DNA of 8,917 bases from Microgenomates group bacterium (GTDB lineage Bacteria; Patescibacteriota; Microgenomatia; UBA1400; PJMF01): NCBI GenBank assembly GCA_009776965.1, contig WRMU01000038.1:1-8917 (forward strand), read 5' to 3'. Position numbers and translations under genes: made by a program. This document shows positions 1-8,500 of this stretch, one piece after another (the stretch's first letter is position 1; every line of letters starts with the position of its first letter). The notes under the pieces were generated by a model. The model was not told the origin of the DNA. It made no database searches and worked only from the letters and a program-made list of their open reading frames with translations.

Positions 1-888
1 GGAAGTGCCGCCCCCCATACTTTTAACAAAAAGCTGACCGCTTTGGGAGCGGGAGCGGAGGCGATGGTAGTTGGGAGTAATATCTTTGGTGAAGCTGACT
101 TTAGCTAGATCGTCAGGGTCGATAAATGATTCCATCATCACCATAACAATGAGGGGCCGGCGGGGCAAGGATTCACAAAACTCAGGTGGGGGGGTGGCTA
201 GGGAGCGATACTGACTGGTGATGGCATTGATGGTGGTTTGATTATAGTCGGGAGGGGTGGTGATTTGAGAGTCGAAAGTGCGAATCATAAAGCTGACTAT
301 AAAACCATGGCGGTGATAAGCGATGAGCTGGCGGTTATGTTGGAAGTCGTATTCGAAGTGGAAGGTGCGCTGCCACCAAGAGGCAGTGGAAAAAAGGAAG
401 GCCGCGAGGCCAGAGAGGGTGATAAATCCCCATAGAGACCAGCGTAGCCAAGTTTTGGAGAGCTGAGGAGAAAAATGAAAACTTAAGGCTACCCAGAGGA
501 GGGACACGAGAACGGAGATGATGATGAGCGCAGGGATAGCAAAGCGAGCGAGCTGCATGACGGCTAGAGTTTCTAGCCACATGAGGAAGTCTTGAGGATA
601 GAATGGCTCGCCACGGAAGGGGACCTTAAAGTAATTGATGATGCTCAGGAGATTGACAATGGTAAGAGTTAAGAAGTTGGCAATACCCAAATTATTAAAA
701 AGGAGAGCAAAAAAGAGAATAACCCAGATAAGGAGCAGGTAGGCTAACAATACTTCGGCAGGATAGCTCAACATCCAAGTGAGCGCGGCTAAAGGATGAT
801 GGCGAGAGAGAAACTCGGCCAAAAAAATCATCAGGAGAGGAGAAAGAAGGAGACATGCCCAGTTAAGATAGTGCTTGATTTTGCTCAT
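1..888 (-). CDS. LTA synthase family phosphoglycerol transferase (alkaline-phosphatase/sulfatase fold), C-terminus cut off by window edge
   Basis: The frame is open from ATG 888 to position 1 (296 codons), so the protein leaves the window. It is not a small ORF. Hydrophobic stretches near residues 13-28, 44-66, 69-86, 116-136 and 150-168 give the five-helix N-terminal membrane domain typical of LtaS-like enzymes. Family-like signs are EPFYPQD (residues 94-100) and, after residue 243, the start of the extracellular catalytic domain: LIVMVMMESFIDPDDL with Glu253 in the metal-ligand position, then MGGGTS (291-296). Thr295 aligns with the catalytic threonine that forms the glycerophosphate intermediate in LtaS. 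In that family the enzyme polymerises or transfers glycerol phosphate from phosphatidylglycerol onto envelope polymers; the substrate here is unknown. The ATG shares its A with the TAA of the upstream gene (TAATG), suggesting translational coupling. No Shine-Dalgarno is seen. The family call is firm; the exact product is not. Confidence 0.88.
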   Translation of the reverse strand, partial: MSKIKHYLNWACLLLSPLLMIFLAEFLSRHHPLAALTWMLSYPAEVLLAYLLLIWVILFFALLFNNLGIANFLTLTIVNLLSIINYFKVPFRGEPFYPQDFLMWLETLAVMQLARFAIPALIIISVLVSLLWVALSFHFSPQLSKTWLRWSLWGFITLSGLAAFLFSTASWWQRTFHFEYDFQHNRQLIAYHRHGFIVSFMIRTFDSQITTPPDYNQTTINAITSQYRSLATPPPEFCESLPRRPLIVMVMMESFIDPDDLAKVSFTKDITPNYHRLRSRSQSGQLFVKSMGGGTS

Positions 889-1808
889 TAGAATAATTTG
901 AAGGCTGAGAAAGCTTGGTTATAGACACGTTTGGGTTTGGGACCGACTAGGACTTGGTCATTGATGAAAACGACGGGAGTGCCATAGAGGTTGGTTTTGG
1001 CTACTTCGTTGACTAACTGTTCTGCCAGAGTGGCGGTGGATGGCGACTCGAGACAATCGGCAAAGCTCTCTCGGGAGTAACCGAGCTGCGCTGCTTGGGC
1101 GAGAGTGATGGAACGACTGGCATTATCCTCCTCGGGATTAAGAAAGAGTTGCTGGAGAAGATCCCAATAGAGGGTCTGATCAATAGTCCAAGCGCAATAG
1201 AGCAGCTCGTCGATATGATCGGTTTCCTGCTTCACGGGATAGTGAGCAAAAATAAAGTTGGCTTGTCTTTCCTGAGCTAGGCCGTAGACTAACTCATAAA
1301 CTTGGCGGGAGTAATGGCAATTGACACAGCCGATAAAAACTGCTCGCTCGGAGCTCTCGGGGTTAGTTTGGGCAAAGAGGGAAAGATCGACATCAGAGAT
1401 AGTTAAATCTTCAGGAGAACTTGCGGGACTACCACAGGAGGTAATCTGGTTGTGGCTGCCGGCAGGATCGAGAACGCAAAGTCCGGTGTCATTGAGGCCA
1501 TTGCAGCTGCCGAAGCGGACAAAATTGTATAGTCCCCTACCCGCCCAAAATAAGCTGCCTAGAGTGATAATCATTACCACCCAAGATAAGACCTCAAAAT
1601 ATTTATTGATGAAGCGGGCGAGCCAAGGCGCCCTGACAACAAAACGAGAGGTGAAGGAGGCTTTGATTTTTTCTTGAAAACCGGTGTTGCAGGGGCGGAA
1701 AGTGACCCGACGAAAAACACAATCAAAAGCTTCGCGAGCGAGAGCGCGATGGGCGGCAGAAAAGATGCTGATAATCCCGAGAACAATAAAGGCAATAATA
1801 CATGGCAT
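888..1808 (-). CDS. Membrane-anchored DsbA-like thioredoxin-fold thiol oxidoreductase
   Basis: The protein has 306 residues. A hydrophobic segment at 3-18 and another at about 73-95 flank a strongly basic loop (residues 21-72). By the positive-inside rule that loop is cytoplasmic and the C-terminal domain is outside. The domain from about residue 150 has the thioredoxin/DsbA pattern: AVFIGCVNCHYSRQ with the redox pair Cys161-Cys164, a helical insertion, and the cis-proline loop GTPVVFINDQ (Pro278) followed by VLVGPKP. The active site is CVNC rather than the CPHC of DsbA. Extra cysteines lie in the basic loop (Cys30, Cys40), in the linker (Cys102, 111, 125) and in the helical part (205, 252). 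The likely role is disulfide formation or exchange on exported proteins; oxidase versus isomerase or reductase cannot be decided. The start ATG lies one base after the stop of the desulfurase gene and the stop overlaps the LTA-synthase start, so it sits mid-operon. No Shine-Dalgarno is visible. Confidence 0.87.
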   Translation of the reverse strand: MPCIIAFIVLGIISIFSAAHRALAREAFDCVFRRVTFRPCNTGFQEKIKASFTSRFVVRAPWLARFINKYFEVLSWVVMIITLGSLFWAGRGLYNFVRFGSCNGLNDTGLCVLDPAGSHNQITSCGSPASSPEDLTISDVDLSLFAQTNPESSERAVFIGCVNCHYSRQVYELVYGLAQERQANFIFAHYPVKQETDHIDELLYCAWTIDQTLYWDLLQQLFLNPEEDNASRSITLAQAAQLGYSRESFADCLESPSTATLAEQLVNEVAKTNLYGTPVVFINDQVLVGPKPKRVYNQAFSAFKLF

Positions 1809-1809
1809 A

Positions 1810-3027
1810 TTAGCGTAGAATGTTAACTATCTTCTTTAGGGCATCAACAAATTGTTGCGCCTCTTTGGGGGTATTATACAAATAAAATGAGGCTCTGACA
1901 CTACCAGAAATGCCACGCTCATGAAACCAAGAGTGGACACAGTGTTGGCCGGAGCGGACGGCGATCTGGGCAGTTTTGTCGAGGAGGAGAGCGATTTGGT
2001 GATGGTCGATGCTGGGAATATAAAAGGAAAAAATGCCGCCACGTAAGCGCGGGTCTGGGGGGCCGATGATTTGGAGGCCCTCGATGTCGGCCGTGCCTGC
2101 GGTGACGATTTTATTGAGGGCTAGTTCGGTTTGGGCAATTTTAGCGAAGCCATATTTCATGAGGTATTCGGCGGCGATACCTAAGCCAATAATACCGGAG
2201 TAGTTTTGGAGGCCGGCCTCAAACTTTTCTGGAGCATCAAGATAAGTAGCGGTTTGGTAGGTGGTGGTGGAGACGGTGTCGCCGCCAACTAGAAAAGGAG
2301 GAAGCTGGGCGAGCAGGGCCTTTTTGCCATAAAATACGCCCATGCCCGAGGGACCAAGCATTTTATGACCCGAAAAGGAGAGAAAGTCAACGTCTAGAGC
2401 ACGAACATTAAGGGAGCGATGGGGAATGGCTTGGGCGCCATCAAAATGAACTAAGACACCATGTTGATGGGCGAGTTTGACAATGGCTTTATCGGGGACG
2501 CTGACTCCGTCGAGATTGGAGGTGAGGGCAAAGGAAAGGAGACGGACGTTTTTGGTTTTGGCAAGGAGTTTTTGGAGGCCCTCGAGATCGAAAGTGTTGT
2601 CGGGGAGGGAGCGGTGAACGAGAAACTTGATTTTGCCCTGATCGCGAAGTCTTTGCCAAGGAATGAGATTGGAGTTATGTTCTTTGTCGGAAATAATAAC
2701 TACATCTCCCTTACGCCACTCGAGAGAGGAGGCTAAGAGATTGATGCCTTCGGTGGTGTTGCGGGTAAAAATAATTTCGCTGCTATTCTTGGCTCCAAGG
2801 AAGCGGCGCAGACTCTCACGAGAAGCAGTAACTTCCTCTTGAACTCTAGCGGCGAGGTGGTGGTTACTGCGACCAGCGCAGGCGGGGTATTGCTCCAAGT
2901 ATGCAAGCTCTGCAGAAACAACCTGAGCGGGGCGGAGGGTTTGGCAGGCATTATCGAGGTAAATAACTGGAGAAGGATGGTTAAATAAAGAGAAATCGGC
3001 TCGTCCGCGGGCTGCTTTTGGGTGCAT
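1810..3027 (-). CDS. sufS: SufS-type (group II) cysteine desulfurase, class V aminotransferase fold
   Basis: This is a PLP enzyme that removes sulfur from cysteine to give alanine and an enzyme persulfide, for Fe-S clusters or other thio-cofactors. Its 405 residues match the usual SufS length (about 406). Active-site residues fall almost exactly where they do in E. coli SufS: His117 in KEHNSN stacking on PLP, Asp196 and Gln199 in HFDGAQ, Schiff-base Lys222 in SGHKMLGPSGMG, persulfide Cys363 in VRSGQHC, and Arg358/Arg378 for substrate binding. The N-terminal motif is YLDNACQT instead of the common DNAATT, and ACAGRSNHH replaces the usual NVHRG-type stretch, so it belongs to a divergent SufS-like subgroup. 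No SufU, SufE or SufBCD lies in the window. It heads the three-gene operon. ATG 3027 is chosen because the sequence upstream is the 17-bp divergent promoter region. A selenocysteine lyase or other class V lyase activity is possible but less likely. Confidence 0.92.
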   Translation of the reverse strand: MHPKAARGRADFSLFNHPSPVIYLDNACQTLRPAQVVSAELAYLEQYPACAGRSNHHLAARVQEEVTASRESLRRFLGAKNSSEIIFTRNTTEGINLLASSLEWRKGDVVIISDKEHNSNLIPWQRLRDQGKIKFLVHRSLPDNTFDLEGLQKLLAKTKNVRLLSFALTSNLDGVSVPDKAIVKLAHQHGVLVHFDGAQAIPHRSLNVRALDVDFLSFSGHKMLGPSGMGVFYGKKALLAQLPPFLVGGDTVSTTTYQTATYLDAPEKFEAGLQNYSGIIGLGIAAEYLMKYGFAKIAQTELALNKIVTAGTADIEGLQIIGPPDPRLRGGIFSFYIPSIDHHQIALLLDKTAQIAVRSGQHCVHSWFHERGISGSVRASFYLYNTPKEAQQFVDALKKIVNILR

Positions 3028-3044
3028 ATCTATGGTATCATAAC
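3028..3044. promoter_or_regulatory. Compact divergent promoter region with overlapping -10-like elements
   Basis: Only 17 bp separate the two divergent ATGs (3027 minus, 3045 plus). The plus strand carries TGGTATCAT (3033-3041), an extended -10-like element. Six bases further is 3048, the A of the second in-frame ATG. On the minus strand TATGAT (3042-3037) points the other way, with a predicted start near 3030, three bases before ATG 3027. The two hexamers cover nearly the same bases. No good -35 is seen on either side (TGCTTT and TTTTCT at the expected spacing). Neither gene would have room for a Shine-Dalgarno, so both would be leaderless or nearly so. The promoter call is inference from sequence resemblance only. 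Confidence 0.4.
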
Positions 3045-5543
3045 ATGATGAGGCGAATTAGAAAACCAGATCCGACTGCGGCAGCGGCGAATTACACACC
3101 AGATGGGTTGACTACAGCTCAAGTGGAGGCAAAAAGAAAACAATTTGGTGAAAATGCATTTACTAGAGAAAAATCTAAGGGTTGGAAAATATTTCTGAGG
3201 CAATTTTTGGACCCTTTGTGTTTTATTTTATTTTTTTCGTCGGGATTGGCTTTTTTATTGCGAGAATATGTGGATGCGATAGTTATTCTGGCTATTGTCT
3301 TGATTAACTCCACCTTGAGCTTTATTCAAGAGTTTAGATCGGAGAAGACGGTGGAAAAATTGTCGGAGCTGATTGATAAACAAATACTGGTAATTCGGAA
3401 CAAGGAGCAGATGTTGATTGATGAGGAGGAGCTAGTGATCGGGGACGTGGTGATTCTTAAAGGCGGAGATATTGTGCCGGCGGATATAAAAATTATGGAG
3501 GCGAATAATTTATCGGTGAATGAGTCGCAACTGACGGGCGAATCGGTGCCACTGAGCAAGGAAAGCCAGTCGAAAAACTTAAATAATACCCTGCTTTTCG
3601 CGGGAAGTATTATCGAGCGCGGACACTGTCAGGGAGTGGTTTATGCGGTGGGGAACCAGACTGAGCTGGGAAAAATCGCCACTCTTTCGAGGGACATTAA
3701 AAAAACAACGCCTTATCAAAAGTCTTTGGCGGAGTTTAGTTTCTCCTTGCTTCGAATAATTGGGGTGACTGTGGTATTGATATTGGTGGGGAAGTCCTTT
3801 TTTATGCCGAGAGTGGGCAGCATTGAAGAAACAATTTTGTTTATTGTGGCGCTGTCGATGACGGTGGTGCCAGAGGCGCTGCCGATGGTGACGACCATCA
3901 CTCTCTCTAATGGAGCGCTGCAATTATCGAAGCATGCGGTGATTGTCAAGAGACTGTCGGCAATTGAGGATTTGGGGCGAGTGAATCTATTATGTACCGA
4001 CAAAACGGGGACGCTGACCAAAGATAAACTGTCTATTACCGAAGTGATTACCGAAGATGAGGAACTTTTTGGGAAGCTGGCTTTTGCCTCGATTGAGGAC
4101 TTGAAAGTGAAAAACAAAAAATATATTAATTCTTTTGATCGAGCTTTTGTGCGCTATGTGTCTAAGGAAATTAAGGAGCAGGTGGAGAATTGGAACCAAT
4201 TGAGTTTTCTGCCTTTTGATCCGGACGCGAGGAGGAGGAGGTCGGTGGTTGAGGACCCAAAAACGAAGCAGGCGTATTTGGTGGTGGTGGGGTCGGCGGA
4301 AACTTTGTTGAAGCTGTCGGCGAATAAGAATAAAGAGAAGCTGATGGAGATGATTAGAAAATCGGGGAAGGAAGGGATGCGGCAGCTGGCGATTGCTTAT
4401 AAGAAGGTGAATTATACGGAGAACTTTGATATTTTGGATCAGGAAAATAATTTGAGGTTTTTGGGGTTTGCTAATTTGATTGATCCGCTGAGGAAAACTG
4501 CTAAGGCTACGGTGGATACGGCGAGGGAATTGGGGGTGGAGATTAAAATCTTGACCGGAGATAGTCTGGAGGTGGCGAGATATATTGGGAGGCAAATTGG
4601 GCTGGTGAAGGCCGGAGATAAGGTTTATACTGGCGACGATTTGGATAAGATGACGGTCCCACAATTTAATCGGGCAATTAGGGAGGCGGCGGTTTTTGCG
4701 AGGGTGACGCCGGAACAGAAATATGACATTATTCAGGAGTTGAAGATGGATCAGGTGGTGGGCTATCAGGGAGATGGGATTAATGATGCGCCGTCCTTAA
4801 AACTGGCCCATGTGGGGATAGCGGTGAATAATGCCACCGATGTTTCTAAAGATAGCGCGGATATTATTTTGCTGGAAGATGATCTGGAGGTGATGGTGAG
4901 GGGGCTGCGTTATGGACGGAGGATATTTGTGAATATCAACAAATATATTAAGCATGCTTTGGTGGGAAATCTGGGGAACTTTTGGTCGCTGGCGGTTTTT
5001 TATGTGGCTTTCGCGAAGAACCTGCCCATGCTGCCGATTCAATTACTGATTGCTAACTTAATTCAAGACATGCCGGTGATGACGATTTATTCGGACAATG
5101 TGGATGAGGAGGAAATTAGCCAGCCAAAAGCGACCAGCCAAGTGAAGCAGATTATGAAGTTGTCGATCATTTTGGGGGTGTTTAGTGCGGTTTATTACTT
5201 GATGTATTTTATGTTGGTGGGAGGGCAAGCAACGGCGGCCACCCGAACTAATTTATTTCTCTTTTTTACTTTTACCCAGCTGCTAGTAATTATTTCGGTG
5301 CGGACGAAACGGTTTTTTTGGCGGGGAGAGAAACCCTCTAAGATGCTACTGGGGGCGATATTGGTTTTTATCTTAGCGGCGACGATGATGACGTATATTC
5401 CGACGGTGGCGGGGTGGATGGGATTTGAGGCGCTAGGGCTCAAGGATTTGGTGGTGTTGATGGGGGCGGCGGTGATTTATATGGTGGTATTGGACGTGGC
5501 GAAGGTGGGGCTTTATCGGGTGAGTGAGAAAGGGTTTTCCTAA
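3045..5543 (+). CDS. P-type cation-transporting ATPase, MgtA-like (P3B) by sequence resemblance
   Basis: From ATG 3045 the protein has 832 residues; ATG 3048 is equally possible. A TTG at 3018 would extend the frame but lies inside the divergent sufS start. P-type landmarks occur in order: TGES (164-167) of the actuator, PEALP (276-280) in M4, the phosphorylated Asp319 in DKTGTLT, TGD (504-506), VTPEQK from about 554, and GDGINDAP (576-583) of the hinge. About ten membrane helices are visible: four before and six after the catalytic head. MgtA-like signs are PEALPM (MgtA has PEMLPM), the long VIVKRLSAIEDLG run after it, M5 with NLGN (Asn642, Asn645) where calcium pumps have Glu, M6 NLIQD (Asn671, Asp675), and the DNVDEEEISQP stretch after M6. 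It probably imports Mg2+, but the ion is inferred. Oddly, the N-domain KGAPE box reads VVGSAE, without the conserved nucleotide-contacting lysine. No Shine-Dalgarno is present. Its stop overlaps the convergent neighbour by 4 bp. Confidence 0.95.
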   Translation: MMRRIRKPDPTAAAANYTPDGLTTAQVEAKRKQFGENAFTREKSKGWKIFLRQFLDPLCFILFFSSGLAFLLREYVDAIVILAIVLINSTLSFIQEFRSEKTVEKLSELIDKQILVIRNKEQMLIDEEELVIGDVVILKGGDIVPADIKIMEANNLSVNESQLTGESVPLSKESQSKNLNNTLLFAGSIIERGHCQGVVYAVGNQTELGKIATLSRDIKKTTPYQKSLAEFSFSLLRIIGVTVVLILVGKSFFMPRVGSIEETILFIVALSMTVVPEALPMVTTITLSNGALQLSKHAVIVKRLSAIEDLGRVNLLCTDKTGTLTKDKLSITEVITEDEELFGKLAFASIEDLKVKNKKYINSFDRAFVRYVSKEIKEQVENWNQLSFLPFDPDARRRRSVVEDPKTKQAYLVVVGSAETLLKLSANKNKEKLMEMIRKSGKEGMRQLAIAYKKVNYTENFDILDQENNLRFLGFANLIDPLRKTAKATVDTARELGVEIKILTGDSLEVARYIGRQIGLVKAGDKVYTGDDLDKMTVPQFNRAIREAAVFARVTPEQKYDIIQELKMDQVVGYQGDGINDAPSLKLAHVGIAVNNATDVSKDSADIILLEDDLEVMVRGLRYGRRIFVNINKYIKHALVGNLGNFWSLAVFYVAFAKNLPMLPIQLLIANLIQDMPVMTIYSDNVDEEEISQPKATSQVKQIMKLSIILGVFSAVYYLMYFMLVGGQATAATRTNLFLFFTFTQLLVIISVRTKRFFWRGEKPSKMLLGAILVFILAATMMTYIPTVAGWMGFEALGLKDLVVLMGAAVIYMVVLDVAKVGLYRVSEKGFS

Positions 5544-8500
5544 ACAAACTCAATTTGCTGTACCTGAGTAGAAGGTTCATCTAAGATGGTAAAGACAAGG
5601 GTGGTGATACCAAAGGGAATAGAGACGGGAGAGGAAAGAGAACCAGAAACGATGATTTCATCAGAGGAATTGTGGGCAACAGTAATACCTTGGTTAGTAC
5701 CAAAAGTAATATTAAAAGCACCTACCTTACCTATGGTAAGAGAGAAGGGGATGTTTTGAATCACCGAGAGATAGATCTCAGAGGAGGTGGAGGAAGAAAG
5801 GGTAATCTGACCAGTATAGTAGGTGGAGGAGGAAACTCCAGCAGAGTCAGTTACTACTAAAGGGAGATTGGTTAACTGAGGAGGAGATAGACTTTGGAGA
5901 GAGGAGAAGGGAATAACTATCTCCCAAGATACAGTACCTGTTGTAGTGGGATAGGTCTGAGATACATAGTCTATGCCGTTAATAGTAGCTTTAACAGTAA
6001 CTGTCTGAGTAGGATCTAAGTCAGTAAAGGTGCCACTCAGGACCAAGGGGGTGTAGGGAGTAACTACTTGGTCATGACTGGTGCCACTGAGACTGATCTC
6101 CGGAGTATGGTTGATATAGTAACTAATACTCTCCACTACTGATACATTGCCTAGTTTATCTCTGGTTTGGTAATAGAGGGTATGAGTCTGACCGGAAGTG
6201 GTGTGGCTGGTGGTGGAGATGCTGGAGGGAGGAGTTCCTGATGTCCAAGAGGGAGCAACATCCCCCGAAGCAAAGGTAGTATCCCACTGAGTACGATAAG
6301 CATCTAGGCCAATGGTGGCGTCACTACTGGTTAAGGTTATACCAGTAGGGGCAGTACAGTAGATGGTGGGGATGCCAGTACAGAGGACTCCTCCTACTAA
6401 GGAAGCGGTATTAGAGGGAGGAATATCATCTAGGTAGAAACTTGCCGTCTTGTTTCCCGAATACCCATAACCATCATATACTCTAACATAGACAGTGTGA
6501 GTGCCATCAGTTAATCCTACTGGCAGGGTAATGGTACCACTCCAGTTTTGATTAGTGCCATCAGCCACCAAAGTGGTTAGATTAGACCACACCCCAGCAG
6601 TGCCGTCTATTTGGTATTGGATGGTGAGGGTTTGGCCGATGTCTTCGTCCATTGCTGTGCCAGCCAGTACTAAACTGTTGAAGCCGGAGGCATAGGAGGC
6701 GTAGGCTCCGATGTTGGGGGCGGAGTTTTCTAGGGTGGGGTCAGAAGACTCTAGGGTATATGGATCGGTGTAGATGCCTGTACCGGAGTAGATGGGGAGG
6801 GAGGATTGAAGGTAGAAGGACGGAAGGACGCCATTTAAATAAAGCGTGGAGTCAACACCGACCGAAAAAGCTGCGTTGCTTGCACTTACATTAAACACGT
6901 TAACCGCATTTCCCGAACGCGGGTTCCTTAGCCAAGGATAAAAGGGGAGTTTAAAGGCTAGATTATTAAAAAACCCGTATTGCGGGAGGACGGCTCCAGT
7001 ATTAAGGTCAGACCCAGATGTGTCATCACAGCCTGAAGCGCCATAGCGGGCTTGACAAAAGGCGTAGCCGATTGTGCCAATAGGCGGAAAGTAGCCCCAG
7101 CCAAACAAGCCTCCGAGCCATTCGTCCCGGGAAAGCAGAGATACTTTAGATGTCATAGAACAAGTGGGCCCATCAAAGGTAGCTTGAATATTGCCAAAGG
7201 GATTAGAGTTGGTGGTAGTGCCACACGCCCCTGGTGAGATTACTCCAGTGCCTGATACATGAGGATAAGCAGACATATCGAAGATTTTGGAGGGAATGGC
7301 AATGTCTTTAGCGATACCGCCTATAGGATCAGAGAGAGAATTGTAGAAATTATCAAGTTGAATCAATATGTTTTGAGCCTTTCTACTGACTCCGAGGTCA
7401 TTGCAGCGGCCAGTAGTGCTGCCAGTAGTGCAGTCTTCTGCTGCAGACGCGGCATTAAAAGGAGTGCCAGACCATGAACTTACTGTGCCATCTAAATTAG
7501 AGCAACCCGCACTCCTCCAAGCGCAGTAGTTATCGACCATGACAAAGTAGCTGTGGGTGCTGTCGGACATCCCAGTGTACATGAACTTATATGGCTCTGC
7601 CGAGGCGCCATTGCCGGAGCAGTTTTCGTCGCTGCACATAAAAGTCCCCGTCTCTGGCTCTATTTGGATGATTTCTCCTTGGGTGAGGGTACTAAGAGTA
7701 CCAATCGGAGGTATAATCTCTGGATCTTTGTTTATCTGATACACATTGGCCTCATTGTGGGCACTACTGTTAGTACTGACATTACCAGCATTATCCCTAA
7801 CACAAACATAAATGTTATTCGTACCAGCACTGAGGGTGACGGCAGAGGAGTAAACTGATCCTCCAGCAGTACAAGTACTGTTAAGGGCATTGGTGGTGGC
7901 ATACCTAGTTTCTGCTACTCCAGATCCTCCAGCATTGTCTGAGGGGGAGATGGTGAGGGAAGTGGAGGTGAGGTAACTGGAGGTGCCAGTAGGGGTAGGA
8001 GAGAGGGTGAAGGAGGGATTAGTTCTATCAATTCTAACTGTTTGGTTAGCAGCACAAGTACCAGTATTACCTACCGCATCAGTAACTGTAGCGGCTGCTC
8101 CACTAGGTCCGGGGCCAGCAGTGGTAATATTGGTTTCGGTGGTATAAGTGTAGGTGGGGTTAGAACCAGTGCAGCCGCTAAGAGTATCAGAGCAGGTACC
8201 AGTGATGGCGACATTACTTGTAGTCCAAGTGGTGCTACCACCACTAGTACTACAAGTAGGTCCTGTTTTATCTACTCTAAAACTTAGAGTAGTGGTTTCT
8301 GCGGAGTAAGCTACTCCATCATAGGTTCTGGTTTTAACTGTATGATTACCTTCGGTTAAACCACCTACGTTTACACTAAAGCTATAGCTTCTAGTCCCAG
8401 TACCGGCTACTAGATTCTGTCCTGCTGTCCATGCTCCGCCATCTATACTGTATTGGATGGCTTGGGTTTGGGTATCGGGATCAGTAACTGATCCCGATAC

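Noticed and set aside
1321..1677. 118-codon plus-strand frame over the DsbA-like gene
   Set aside because: It is antisense to a well-supported gene, and no domain or separate promoter is seen.
3018..3044. TTG start at 3018 for the ATPase
   Set aside because: It would overlap the sufS start and add nine residues unlike the family N-terminus; two ATGs follow at 3045 and 3048.
3990..4664. 224-codon antisense frame inside the ATPase
   Set aside because: It lies opposite strongly conserved P-type motifs and its product is rich in His, Pro, Gln and Arg from antisense reading, with no recognisable domain.
7553..7858. 101-codon plus-strand frame over the surface gene
   Set aside because: It is a shadow of the repeat protein's low-complexity codons, and the sense frame shows clear module patterns.
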